Shown: positions 35,969 through 44,417 of the stretch, piece after piece
Layout of the letters: the number at the start of each line of letters is the position of its first letter
Numbering within the stretch: position 1 is the stretch's first letter
Assembly: GCF_009882985.1 (NCBI RefSeq)
Contig: NZ_WTUZ01000040.1
Span: 785,513-849,512, forward strand
Length of the DNA stretch: 64,000 nt
Direction: 5' to 3'
Origin: Paenibacillus silvestris
GTDB taxonomy: Bacteria; Bacillota; Bacilli; Paenibacillales; NBRC-103111
The notes under the pieces: generated by a model
The model's database searches: none
What the model was told of the DNA's origin: nothing
Seen by the model: the letters and a program-made list of their open reading frames with translations, nothing else
Position numbers and translations under genes: made by a program

Positions 35969-38686
35969 TTACTTTTCAATCTCAACGATTTTATTATCCA
36001 ACACATAAATTGTGACTTGATCGCCAGACACAAAAGAAGCTGGACCCACAATATCTGTTCCTTTGTGATAATAAGCTCTTGGGAAAAGACTATAGGAGGT
36101 CTTATCTCCAGCTGCAGTTGCCTTCAAATACATTTGATTAACAACGGAGCTATAATTATCAACTTCTCGTTTAGAAGCAGCAGCAACTTGAATCATCAGC
36201 TTATCACTAGCGTCTTTCATTACTTGTACACGATCGCCTACTTTAATGGCAGAGAAACTGTAATCCGATCCACCATTCAGCTTAACGCCGAAATTGGTTC
36301 CCGCATTAATGACTTGACTTTTTCCGGTGAAATCTTGAATGGTCAATGAGGAGTTCGCTGGGTTTACACCCGTTACTTTCCCCCTGATTGGTGTCACGAT
36401 CTCAGCTCTAATAACGGCTAAACCTTTGAAAGTAAGCTTAACATAATCGTCAAGAGCAATATCCGCAATCGTACCCGTGCTTTGGTCTGGTTTAATAATT
36501 GGAACATTGTCGAGAGACACCGCATATGACGTATTAGCTTCGTCGGTTACTGTAATCTGCTTCGCATTCGAATTGTTCAAAATTGTTTTGTACAAAGCGA
36601 TTTTACTTGTCACGATTTTAGTTACAATGTTTTGATCATAGCTTAAAATCAAACTTACGCCATCTCCAACTTTCAAATCAGAAAGAGTGCTATTGGATTT
36701 GTTAGCAAGCTCAACCGTAGGAGCATACTGGAGTTTGAACGTCAAACTTTGACCGCTATCTGTTTTTAACGTAATATCGTTCGTTTGAAGGTTCAACTGG
36801 GTTAAAGTGCCGTCCAATTGGGAAGACATTTTAACTTGCGTAACGTTATTTTTGGAGACTAACAAGTCAACGTATTTGCCAGTTGTAAAAGTGGTACTAA
36901 AGCTTGCAAATGGAAGTGTTGTTCCCGCATAGGAAATAGAAACATTTTCAGTCATTTTATAAGCATGTGGATTACCAGAATTATCGGTTACCGTCAAAAG
37001 TTTGGATGTTGGATTGTAAGAGTCAATTTTCGCAAAGTATAAATTTTCAATTGAGCGATTTGTTACGGTAATTAAAGTAACTTTATTATTGAGAACATCC
37101 AGCTTAAGTTGATCACCTGGCGCAATATCATAAATGCTTGCTGTCGCTAGACCATTGATTTGTACTTGAACATTATCCGCTAATAAGTATGATGCCAAAG
37201 GTGTACCCGTCGTCTTCTCAATCGTTAGGTATGTTTTGTCATCACTCAAATCTTTGAGCGTACCTTCAATGCTAACGCCAACATCCGCTTGCTTTTTAAC
37301 GGCAATCTTTACGACTTCGCTGTTCTTAACTGTGTATTCAATTGTATCCCCAACATGCAAGGAATTCAGATCTGCCAAGCTGTTATCCGTAGAAGTAATC
37401 ACCAAAGCAGAAGAGTAACTGTAAGATTCAGGTTGGCCTGATTCCGTATCCAGCAGCGTAATTTGTGCGGAGTCTTTGTTCAGGTTTTGAATCGCTCCAT
37501 TGGCTGTTTTATTAACCGGCACTTGTTTGACAATGATGGATGTGTATTTGTCCGTTTTGACAATTTTACTTTTACGCAACTGAATTGTACTACCGGTTAC
37601 AATGTCTCCAAGACTGAGGCCGCGACCTTCCGTATCCGTTACGGCCACATCTGTCGCCAAATCATAACTTTCAAAATCATCCAAAGTAGCTTTCAGGGTG
37701 CTCATGTTTAATTTGAGCAATTTCCCCTCTTGGATGTCTAGTTGCAGCTCATCTTTCACGATTTCAACATAGTACGCAACGCCATTCACTTCAACAATCG
37801 AAACTTCATAAGTTTCTTGAAGTTCTTTCGGATCGATCGCCGTATCGTTTTTGTTACCATAGAAGACAGCGTTCGGTGAGAGTTTATATGTACTCGTGTT
37901 GCCATCTTTGTCCATAAGGCCAATCGTGCCGCTGGTGAGTGTGGTCAAATAGCCTTTCTTTGCGTGCGCTGGTAAAGACGTCAAATCTTTCTGCGAACGG
38001 CTTAAGAATGCCGCCATTTGAGCACGTGTTACCGCACCTTTAGGCTGGAACGTCCCGTCTTCGAAGCCATCAACAACTTTCAACGCCACCGCAGCATTAA
38101 CATAGCCAAGCGATGTAGAACTGATGTTGTTATTATCGTTAAATGTCGTTTGTGTTTGGGATAAGCTTTGGGCGAAAGCACCTTTGCCAATCGCACGAAT
38201 AACGATCTCTGCTACCCATTCTCTTGAAGCTTTGCGCTGTCCCCACTTCTCTTTGGACTTATCACTCGCGCTTCTCTCTTTCTCTTCTTCGTTCGTAATT
38301 AAACCTTTTTGAAGCGCTACAGCTACATAATTCCTCGCATAACTATCAACAAGCATGAAATCAGGAAAAACCGTTGTTGATGTCATGTCATTAACTTCAT
38401 CCTGCAAGCCCATCATACGAACAGCCATAATCAGCACGTCTTGCTGGGAAACTGAATTTTCAGCGCGGTAGGCACCATCTTCATAGCCTTCGATGATTCC
38501 TTCCAATGCCAATTTCGAAATATGACGAATTCCCCAATAATCTGATTTTACATCTGGGAAAGATAATTTCACGTTGTTAGTGGAAGTTCCATTCGTGGAA
38601 TCTGCGGCCAGAACTGGCGTTCCTGCTAAACTTGTTACAATTAAAGAACTTAAGATTGCGCTTGCTAACTTCTTGTTTCTCATCAC
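35969..38686 (-). CDS. S-layer homology domain protein
   Basis: A 905-aa exported protein. The signal peptide (1-28, ending TPVLAAD) is followed by three SLH motifs (about 42-95, 105-170, 185-235; e.g. FPDVKSDYWGIRHISKL, DGFEDGTFQPKGAVTRAQMA), which bind pyruvylated secondary wall polymer. Residues about 240-900 are a series of beta-rich modules of about 70-80 residues (repeats of the type GTLKDLSDDKTYLTIEKTTG, GDQLKLDVLNNKVTLI), so the protein is an extended cell-surface fibre. Most likely a wall-anchored structural protein rather than the main S-layer. The start is either GTG 38686 (9 nt from GAGGAG) or the ATG next to it. Preceded by the GerMN gene. Confidence 0.9.
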   Translation of the reverse strand: MMRNKKLASAILSSLIVTSLAGTPVLAADSTNGTSTNNVKLSFPDVKSDYWGIRHISKLALEGIIEGYEDGAYRAENSVSQQDVLIMAVRMMGLQDEVNDMTSTTVFPDFMLVDSYARNYVAVALQKGLITNEEEKERSASDKSKEKWGQRKASREWVAEIVIRAIGKGAFAQSLSQTQTTFNDNNNISSTSLGYVNAAVALKVVDGFEDGTFQPKGAVTRAQMAAFLSRSQKDLTSLPAHAKKGYLTTLTSGTIGLMDKDGNTSTYKLSPNAVFYGNKNDTAIDPKELQETYEVSIVEVNGVAYYVEIVKDELQLDIQEGKLLKLNMSTLKATLDDFESYDLATDVAVTDTEGRGLSLGDIVTGSTIQLRKSKIVKTDKYTSIIVKQVPVNKTANGAIQNLNKDSAQITLLDTESGQPESYSYSSALVITSTDNSLADLNSLHVGDTIEYTVKNSEVVKIAVKKQADVGVSIEGTLKDLSDDKTYLTIEKTTGTPLASYLLADNVQVQINGLATASIYDIAPGDQLKLDVLNNKVTLITVTNRSIENLYFAKIDSYNPTSKLLTVTDNSGNPHAYKMTENVSISYAGTTLPFASFSTTFTTGKYVDLLVSKNNVTQVKMSSQLDGTLTQLNLQTNDITLKTDSGQSLTFKLQYAPTVELANKSNSTLSDLKVGDGVSLILSYDQNIVTKIVTSKIALYKTILNNSNAKQITVTDEANTSYAVSLDNVPIIKPDQSTGTIADIALDDYVKLTFKGLAVIRAEIVTPIRGKVTGVNPANSSLTIQDFTGKSQVINAGTNFGVKLNGGSDYSFSAIKVGDRVQVMKDASDKLMIQVAAASKREVDNYSSVVNQMYLKATAAGDKTSYSLFPRAYYHKGTDIVGPASFVSGDQVTIYVLDNKIVEIEK

Positions 38687-38712
38687 TCGTTTTAACTCCT
38701 CTGCTCTTCCAT

Positions 38713-39303
38713 TTAATTAGGTCGTTTGATTGGGTAGGGAAGCTCCAGATGCCCCATTAAGCTGTCCACTTGTTTGCCATCCTTCAGGATGTACAAAGCT
38801 TTTACTTCAGGAAATTGAAAAACCGTTTTCTTTAGTGCATTCAAAAACATTTCTTCCCCAGGGGCGCCCAATTGCGTTTTGGGTCCAAAAGTGAGATCCA
38901 CTTTCAGTTCCCCTTTGGTTTTATCAAAAGTTGAACTTGCAAACTTCAAATCATCAAATAAAGGAATGGCTTTAGGATCATCACTTTTCTTAAGTGCGTT
39001 CAGGGCTGCCCCATATACATCTGAGTCCTTCTTGTAAGAAATCGTAACTTCTTTCTCTACAAGCTTCGTTTCGTCTTGATCGCTATAATAAGCTTTAATC
39101 TTTTTTTGCAAGACAGGTTCTGGTGTTGGAGTCGCCGCAACCGTTGGTGCAGGACTTTGAACCGAAGATGTCGAGATTGGGGCTGTAGATGTCTGTGCTG
39201 CATTACCGCTTACCAATTGGTTTTTTTGACCACATGCCGTTACAGACAATGTTATAGCACTCACAAGGAGTGCCCCCTGTATGAATCGTTTTGTTTGAGT
39301 CAT
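38713..39303 (-). CDS. GerMN-domain lipoprotein
   Basis: A 196-aa lipoprotein: signal peptide with lipobox SVTAC (Cys near residue 23), a Ser/Thr/Pro-rich linker (about 30-65), then a GerMN (sporulation/germination) domain (KKIKAYYSDQDETKLVEKEV ... LFDDLKFASSTFDKTKGELKVDLT). GerMN domains occur in GerM and other envelope proteins of spore formers; the exact job here is unknown. The start at 39303 has AAGGAG 8 nt upstream; the GTG nine bases earlier overlaps that site. 26 bp before the SLH-protein gene, probably the same transcript. Confidence 0.88.
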   Translation of the reverse strand: MTQTKRFIQGALLVSAITLSVTACGQKNQLVSGNAAQTSTAPISTSSVQSPAPTVAATPTPEPVLQKKIKAYYSDQDETKLVEKEVTISYKKDSDVYGAALNALKKSDDPKAIPLFDDLKFASSTFDKTKGELKVDLTFGPKTQLGAPGEEMFLNALKKTVFQFPEVKALYILKDGKQVDSLMGHLELPYPIKRPN

Positions 39304-39369
39304 TTCACTCACTCCTTCGCGTTTTGCTTAGCAAAACTAGCATCGTAGCATAAATAGAGCTCTCACCTC

Positions 39370-40848
39370 TTACTTGAGGTTCAAATATTCTTTGATAGCA
39401 GTAACGAGAGCAGCGGCTAGCTTGTCCTGGAACGCATCCTTATACATCGCAGTTTCATCGTTCTTATTAGACAAGTACCCTACTTCCAGCAGAACAGCCG
39501 GCATGGTCGTTTTCGTGATGACTCTAAAATCAGCTTCGCGTACTTTGCGATCAGGAAACCCTATAGCAGGGACCGCATATTTGTGAATGACATTCGCAAA
39601 AGCTGCGCTTTCCGGTCTGTTGTAGTACGTTTCTGTGCCGGATACCGAAGCCTTAGCACTATTCCCGTGAATAGACAAGAATAGGTCCGATTGAATGTTA
39701 TTAGCAAAAGATACCCGATCATCCAGCGGGATGAACGTATCATCAGAACGAGTCATCAAAACATTAAGACGCTTGTCCTGAAGGAGAAGCTGCTCTACTT
39801 TCTTCGCCATAGACAGTGTGAAATCCTTCTCATGTCTGCCAGTTATGGATAATGCGCCAGGATCATTGTCGCCGTGGCCAGCATCAATAACAACAGTCAA
39901 CTGATGTTCAGCAATTGTTGCTTTCCATTGGTTAGGCAGCTTGGAAGACTGAGCCTTAATATCAGCGGTGCTTTTCAAATCCAAAATAATTCTTACAGTA
40001 GCTGGGTTATCGTTAAAATTGGAAAAGCGAACTTTCTCAACGAGCGGATTCTTGGAGCTGAGTTCTCCCGCATTTTTGACAAGCAGTTTCTTCAAAGGCT
40101 CATCAAGAACTGTGTTAGGGAAATCTAATACAATCCGATTCGGATTGGCTAATTTCATCGTCGTCGGTACAAGCGAGCCGTCTTTGGCCGTTACCGTTAA
40201 GTCCTTATCGGTCAACACGATCGATTGCACCAGATGAACATTTGGATCTGGAATGTTGTTCCCAGTTCCAGTACCTGTGCCTGTACCAGTGCCATCCCCT
40301 GGTTTGACTGGATTTGTTGGTGTTGTTGGCGGCGTTGTGGTTGGCGGTTTCGTTGGCGTATTGTCATCAACGACATCAACCGGACCTGTTACCGGTTTGG
40401 AATCGCTCTCGTCTTTTTTGAACATATGAACGGAAGAAGTGGATGCGTCCCATGTAAATTCAATACCCATTTGCTGGCCAATGAAACGTAGCGGCAGCAT
40501 GGTATTGCCTTTATCAATGATCGGAGCAACCTCCATGACTTCCTTTTTGCCCTTAATCAGCGCCGTTTTGCTATTGATCACCAATTGAATATTCACATCG
40601 TCTTTGACAATTGTTACTTTTTTCGAGGCTTCATCCCAAGTTACCTTAGCGCCAATTTCTTCAACAATAATCCGCACGGGCACTATTGTATTTCCACTAA
40701 TGATACGTGGTTCAACTTCACTCGAAACTAATCTTTTTTCATTCAAAAAGAGCTTTATCGCCTTAGGAGCCTCTGCCCCCAAGGCAGTAGTAGGCAGCAG
40801 CAGCACAGAAACCAGCAGCATGAAACAAAATGCAGGAAATTTCATCAT
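39370..40848 (-). CDS. Cell-wall amidase with CuAO-like, AMIN and Amidase_3 domains
   Basis: A 492-aa secreted N-acetylmuramoyl-L-alanine amidase that cuts stem peptides off peptidoglycan. Order: signal peptide (1-25), two CuAO N1-like units (about 30-140; GNTIVPVRIIVEEIGAKVTW and GNTMLPLRFIGQQMGIEFTW), a Pro/Thr linker with a Gly-Thr repeat (about 150-200), an AMIN wall-targeting domain (about 203-310), and Amidase_3 (about 315-490). The zinc ligands are His in IDAGHGDND, Glu in GRHEKDF, His in LSIHGNS, and the catalytic Glu is in LLEVGYLSN. Start at ATG 40848 or the next codon. A single gene, 57 bp from the GerMN gene. Confidence 0.93.
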   Translation of the reverse strand: MMKFPAFCFMLLVSVLLLPTTALGAEAPKAIKLFLNEKRLVSSEVEPRIISGNTIVPVRIIVEEIGAKVTWDEASKKVTIVKDDVNIQLVINSKTALIKGKKEVMEVAPIIDKGNTMLPLRFIGQQMGIEFTWDASTSSVHMFKKDESDSKPVTGPVDVVDDNTPTKPPTTTPPTTPTNPVKPGDGTGTGTGTGTGNNIPDPNVHLVQSIVLTDKDLTVTAKDGSLVPTTMKLANPNRIVLDFPNTVLDEPLKKLLVKNAGELSSKNPLVEKVRFSNFNDNPATVRIILDLKSTADIKAQSSKLPNQWKATIAEHQLTVVIDAGHGDNDPGALSITGRHEKDFTLSMAKKVEQLLLQDKRLNVLMTRSDDTFIPLDDRVSFANNIQSDLFLSIHGNSAKASVSGTETYYNRPESAAFANVIHKYAVPAIGFPDRKVREADFRVITKTTMPAVLLEVGYLSNKNDETAMYKDAFQDKLAAALVTAIKEYLNLK

Positions 40849-41035
40849 TCACCTCTATATATTGTCGGAATTATAGTCGAAATCACAAAAATGAGACCTC
40901 TGTCTCTCAAAACCTAGCAGCAATTATCCTTTATCTCATATTAGTCACTTAGCCCGACAGCAAAACCCCCGTCCGTTCGACAATCTAGTAATCTATTAGA
41001 CGTAAGAAACTACCAAAAGTTGCATAATAAATTAA

Positions 41036-41080
41036 CAAAAAAAAGACGCATCCTATGGAGTCCCCATAGAGATGCGTCTT
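41036..41080 (-). terminator. Terminator of leuCD
   Basis: AAGACGCATC-TCTATGG/CCATAGGATGCGTCTT, a long stem (41043-41080) with T-rich sequence after it on the minus strand; 11 bp after the leuD stop. Confidence 0.85.
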
Positions 41081-41090
41081 CGACCCGAAC

Positions 41091-41696
41091 TTATTTATAA
41101 GCCAAACGCTTTGCGTGAGCTTGCTCGTAAGCCGTAATTTTGTCTTCATGCTGGAGTGTTAAGCCGATATCGTCCAAACCTTGCAGCAAAAACTGACGAC
41201 GGTGCTCGTCAATGTTAAAGCTAATTTCCAGGCCATAATCATCTGTCAGTTTGTTGCTCTCAAGGTCAACATTTAGTTTGTACCCTTCATGCTGCGCTGT
41301 GCGAGCAAATAAATCATCCACTTGTTCTTCCGAAAGTTTAATTGGCAGAATGCTGTTTTTGAAGCAGTTGTTATAGAAAATATCCGCATAAGAAGGAGCG
41401 ATGATGACGCGGAAGCCAAAATCTTGAATCGCCCATGGTGCATGCTCACGAGAAGATCCGCAGCCGAAGTTCGCTCTGGAAAGCAAGACAGAAGCTCCTT
41501 GGTAGCGATCCTGATTCAGTGGGAAGCTCTCGATCACGTTACCCGCTTCATCCCATCTCCACTCGAAGAATAGGAATTGACCGAAACCGGAGCGCTCAAT
41601 TCTTTTAAGAAATTGCTTAGGAATAATTGCATCTGTATCTACATTGACACGATCCACAGGACCTACTAGGCCTGTATGTTGTTTGAAAGCTTCCAT
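41091..41696 (-). CDS. leuD: 3-isopropylmalate dehydratase small subunit
   Basis: A 201-aa small (swivel) subunit of isopropylmalate isomerase. VDRVNVDTDAIIPKQFLKRI and LLSRANFGCGSSREHAPWAIQDFGFRV are the family signatures (NFGxGSSREHAPWAL). It pairs with LeuC for 2- to 3-isopropylmalate conversion in leucine synthesis. It lies 27 bp after leuC in the same operon and the length is typical (about 200). Confidence 0.96.
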   Translation of the reverse strand: MEAFKQHTGLVGPVDRVNVDTDAIIPKQFLKRIERSGFGQFLFFEWRWDEAGNVIESFPLNQDRYQGASVLLSRANFGCGSSREHAPWAIQDFGFRVIIAPSYADIFYNNCFKNSILPIKLSEEQVDDLFARTAQHEGYKLNVDLESNKLTDDYGLEISFNIDEHRRQFLLQGLDDIGLTLQHEDKITAYEQAHAKRLAYK

Positions 41697-41723
41697 GTTT
41701 TCATTCTCCTTAATCAGCCAAAA

Positions 41724-43145
41724 TTAAGCTTGTTGGTATTCTTTAATTTCCCAATCACGAACATCGTAGAAATGACCTTTGACCGCTGCAGCAACAGCCA
41801 TCGCTGGGGAAACGAGATGCGTACGTCCACCGCGGCCTTGACGGCCTTCGAAGTTACGGTTGGAAGTCGACGCACAACGTTGACCTGGTTGCAGAACGTC
41901 TGGGTTCATCGCCAAACACATACTGCAGCCAGCATCGCGCCATTCGAAGCCTGCGGCTGTAAAGATTTTGTCCAAACCTTCTTTTTCAGCTTGAATTTTA
42001 ACGCGGCCTGACCCTGGTACTACGATTGCAGTAACGGTTGGATCAACGGAGTATCCTTGCGCAATTTTGGCAGCTGCACGAAGATCTTCAATACGTCCAT
42101 TCGTACAAGAACCGATGAAAACATAGTCAACTTTCAGCTCTGTCATTGGTGTTCCTGGTGTTAAATCCATATATTCAAGCGCTTTTTCAGCTGCTTTACG
42201 TTCATTTTCGGTTTCAAAGCTTTGTGGATCTGGCACAAGAGCAGTAACGCTTGTCCCCATACCCGGGCTAGTTCCCCAAGTTACTTGCGGAATCAAGGAA
42301 TCAGCGTCAAATTCAACTACCCAATCATACTCCGCGCCTTCGTCCGTTACATACTGGGACCATTCAGCAACTGCTGCGTCGAAATCAGCGCCTTGAGGCA
42401 CATATTCACGACCACGCAGGTAGTTGAAAGTTGTCGCGTCAGGAGCAATTAGTCCTGCTCTAGCTCCGCCTTCGATGGACATGTTACAAACTGTCATACG
42501 CTCTTCCATGGAAAGACCACGAATAGCTTCGCCTGTATACTCGATAACGTAACCAGTTGCAAAATCCGTACCATATTTCGCAATTACACCAAGGATCAAA
42601 TCCTTCGCTGTCACACCCGGTTTCAAATTGCCCGTAATGCGAACTTCTAGTGTTTTGGCTTTGGATTGTTGCAGCGTTTGCGTTGCAAGAACGTGCTCAA
42701 CTTCACTTGTACCAATACCGAAGGCAAGCGCCCCGAAAGCACCGTGTGTCGATGTGTGGCTATCGCCGCAAACGATTGTTTTACCTGGATGTGTTAGACC
42801 CAGTTCAGGCCCCATAACGTGTACGACACCTTGGTCGATGCTGTCAAGATCGAATAGTGTTACGCCGAAATCACGGCAGTTTTGCGAAAGTGTATCAATT
42901 TGTTGTTTGGAAATAGGATCCGTAATATTGAAACGGTCCTTCGTCGGAACGTTATGATCCATTGTTGCGTACGTCAAATCTGGTCTGCGAACTTTACGAC
43001 CTGATAAGCGAAGCCCTTCAAATGCTTGTGGTGATGTTACTTCATGCACCAACTGCAAGTCGATATAAATAACGCTTGGTTTGCCTTCTTCCTGGTTAAT
43101 TACGTGATTATCCCAGATTTTCTCGAACATCGTCTTTTTACTCAT
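41724..43145 (-). CDS. leuC: 3-isopropylmalate dehydratase large subunit
   Basis: A 473-aa aconitase-family large subunit with a 4Fe-4S cluster: Cys in VFIGSCTNGRIEDL and two in DAGCSMCLAMNPD. GDSHTSTHGAFGALAFGIGTSEVEHVLATQ is the substrate region. It acts with LeuD. The start ATG at 43145 has AAGAGGTGA upstream. leuA and leuB are not in the window, so the leucine pathway is split on this chromosome. I saw no leucine T-box in front of leuC. Confidence 0.96.
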   Translation of the reverse strand: MSKKTMFEKIWDNHVINQEEGKPSVIYIDLQLVHEVTSPQAFEGLRLSGRKVRRPDLTYATMDHNVPTKDRFNITDPISKQQIDTLSQNCRDFGVTLFDLDSIDQGVVHVMGPELGLTHPGKTIVCGDSHTSTHGAFGALAFGIGTSEVEHVLATQTLQQSKAKTLEVRITGNLKPGVTAKDLILGVIAKYGTDFATGYVIEYTGEAIRGLSMEERMTVCNMSIEGGARAGLIAPDATTFNYLRGREYVPQGADFDAAVAEWSQYVTDEGAEYDWVVEFDADSLIPQVTWGTSPGMGTSVTALVPDPQSFETENERKAAEKALEYMDLTPGTPMTELKVDYVFIGSCTNGRIEDLRAAAKIAQGYSVDPTVTAIVVPGSGRVKIQAEKEGLDKIFTAAGFEWRDAGCSMCLAMNPDVLQPGQRCASTSNRNFEGRQGRGGRTHLVSPAMAVAAAVKGHFYDVRDWEIKEYQQA

Positions 43146-43203
43146 ATCCAGTCACCTCTTGTCATTATCCGCTCAATTTGTTAATGTCTTACCCTCATAA
43201 CGT

Positions 43204-43233
43204 AGTTTAGCACGATTACCGTCATTGCTCCAA
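43204..43233 (-). promoter_or_regulatory. Promoter of leuCD
   Basis: On the minus strand TTGGAG (43228-43233), 18 nt, TAAACT (43204-43209), giving a leader of about 50 nt, too short for a T-box. Confidence 0.45.
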
Positions 43234-43283
43234 GATATAATAACTATAAGCTTGATAGATTAATCCTATAATTTAATTTACCG

Positions 43284-43316
43284 TTGACTTTATTATTGAT
43301 AATGATTATCATTCTC
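43284..43316 (+). promoter_or_regulatory. Fur-regulated promoter of the siderophore uptake operon
   Basis: -35 TTGACT (43284-43289), 17 nt, -10 TATCAT (43307-43312). A Fur box GATAATGATTATCATTCTC (43298-43316) overlaps the -10; it matches the 19-bp consensus at 18 positions. Iron-loaded Fur would block RNA polymerase, so the operon should be on only when iron is short. Confidence 0.9.
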
Positions 43317-43382
43317 TTGGCGGGGTTGAAATGGCCATCAATCCTTTCCAATTTATAGATACATACTCAGGAGGGTTTATTT

Positions 43383-44417
43383 GTGCGTAAATTTGTAAAA
43401 CCATTAACTGTTACAGCTTCACTCATCATGCTTTTCCTTACTGCTGCTTGCGGGAATTCCGCCAGCACGTCGTCTAGTTTGGCACCTTCACCAAGTGCGG
43501 CTGCTTCAGCGAAGCCTACAACGGCTCCTACCGCTGCTGCCGACACGGTCAAAACCATTACACATGACCTTGGGACGACTGAAATCAAAGGTACTCCTAA
43601 ACGAATCGTTACCTTAGAGTGGACATATGCGGAAGACTTGCTCGCCGTTGGAATTCAACCTGTCGGGTCTGCTGATAAAAAGGGATATCAAAATTGGGTG
43701 AATGTTACTCCTGCTTTGGACGCTTCTGTTGTTGATGTAGGAACTCGACAAGAACCAAACCTCGAAACGATTACAGGACTCAAACCAGATTTGATTATTA
43801 CTAGCACTTTGCGTTCAAGCAAAAATTATGAAGCACTCAAAAAAATCGCACCTACGATCGTATTTAACTCCTACCCTGCTGATGGGAAAGGCGATCAATA
43901 TGCAGAGATGGAAAACACTTTCAAAACCATTGCTGATCTTGTAGGTAAAAAAGCGGAAGGCGACAAAGTGCTTGCCGATCTTCAAAAATCATACGCCGAT
44001 ACAAAAGCAAAACTTGCTGCTGCTAAAAAAGAAGGCGCTGAAATCGCATTGACACAAGCTTTCAGCAATCAAAATAACGCTGATCTTCGTATGTTCGTAG
44101 ACAACTCTATGGCTGTACAAATTCTTCAGCGTATTGGCTTGAAGAACGTATTTAAAGCCAACAAATTTGAAATGTACGGCTATTCGACAGCTTCAGTAGA
44201 AGCATTGCCTGCCGTGCAAAACGCCAACTTTATTTACATCGTTCAAGACAATGATAATGTGTTCGAGAAGCAGCTCAAAGATAATGCGGTATGGAAAGGT
44301 CTTTCTTTTGTAAAAGAGAACAAAACCTACAAGCTGCCTGGTAACACTTGGCCTTTCGGCGGTCCCTTGTCCGCAAAAGTATTCGCCGAGTTGACAGCTA
44401 ACGCCTTAACAAAATGA
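43383..44417 (+). CDS. Ferric-siderophore substrate-binding lipoprotein
   Basis: A 344-aa type III substrate-binding lipoprotein. The start is GTG (AGGAGGG upstream), the signal peptide ends in the lipobox LTAAC (Cys near 24), and an Ala/Ser/Pro linker leads to the two-lobe fold (RIVTLEWTYAEDLLAVGIQPVG; LKPDLIITSTLRSSKNYEAL; typical FecB/FhuD-like long connecting helix). It captures a ferric complex at the outer membrane face for the FecCD permease that overlaps it by 4 bp. Ferric citrate or hydroxamate are the nearest guesses; the ligand cannot be read from sequence. Under the Fur box upstream. Confidence 0.93.
   Translation: MRKFVKPLTVTASLIMLFLTAACGNSASTSSSLAPSPSAAASAKPTTAPTAAADTVKTITHDLGTTEIKGTPKRIVTLEWTYAEDLLAVGIQPVGSADKKGYQNWVNVTPALDASVVDVGTRQEPNLETITGLKPDLIITSTLRSSKNYEALKKIAPTIVFNSYPADGKGDQYAEMENTFKTIADLVGKKAEGDKVLADLQKSYADTKAKLAAAKKEGAEIALTQAFSNQNNADLRMFVDNSMAVQILQRIGLKNVFKANKFEMYGYSTASVEALPAVQNANFIYIVQDNDNVFEKQLKDNAVWKGLSFVKENKTYKLPGNTWPFGGPLSAKVFAELTANALTK

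Noticed and set aside
43146..43203. Leucine T-box or attenuator before leuC
   Set aside because: The leader is only about 50 nt and has no T-box motif or terminator hairpin.
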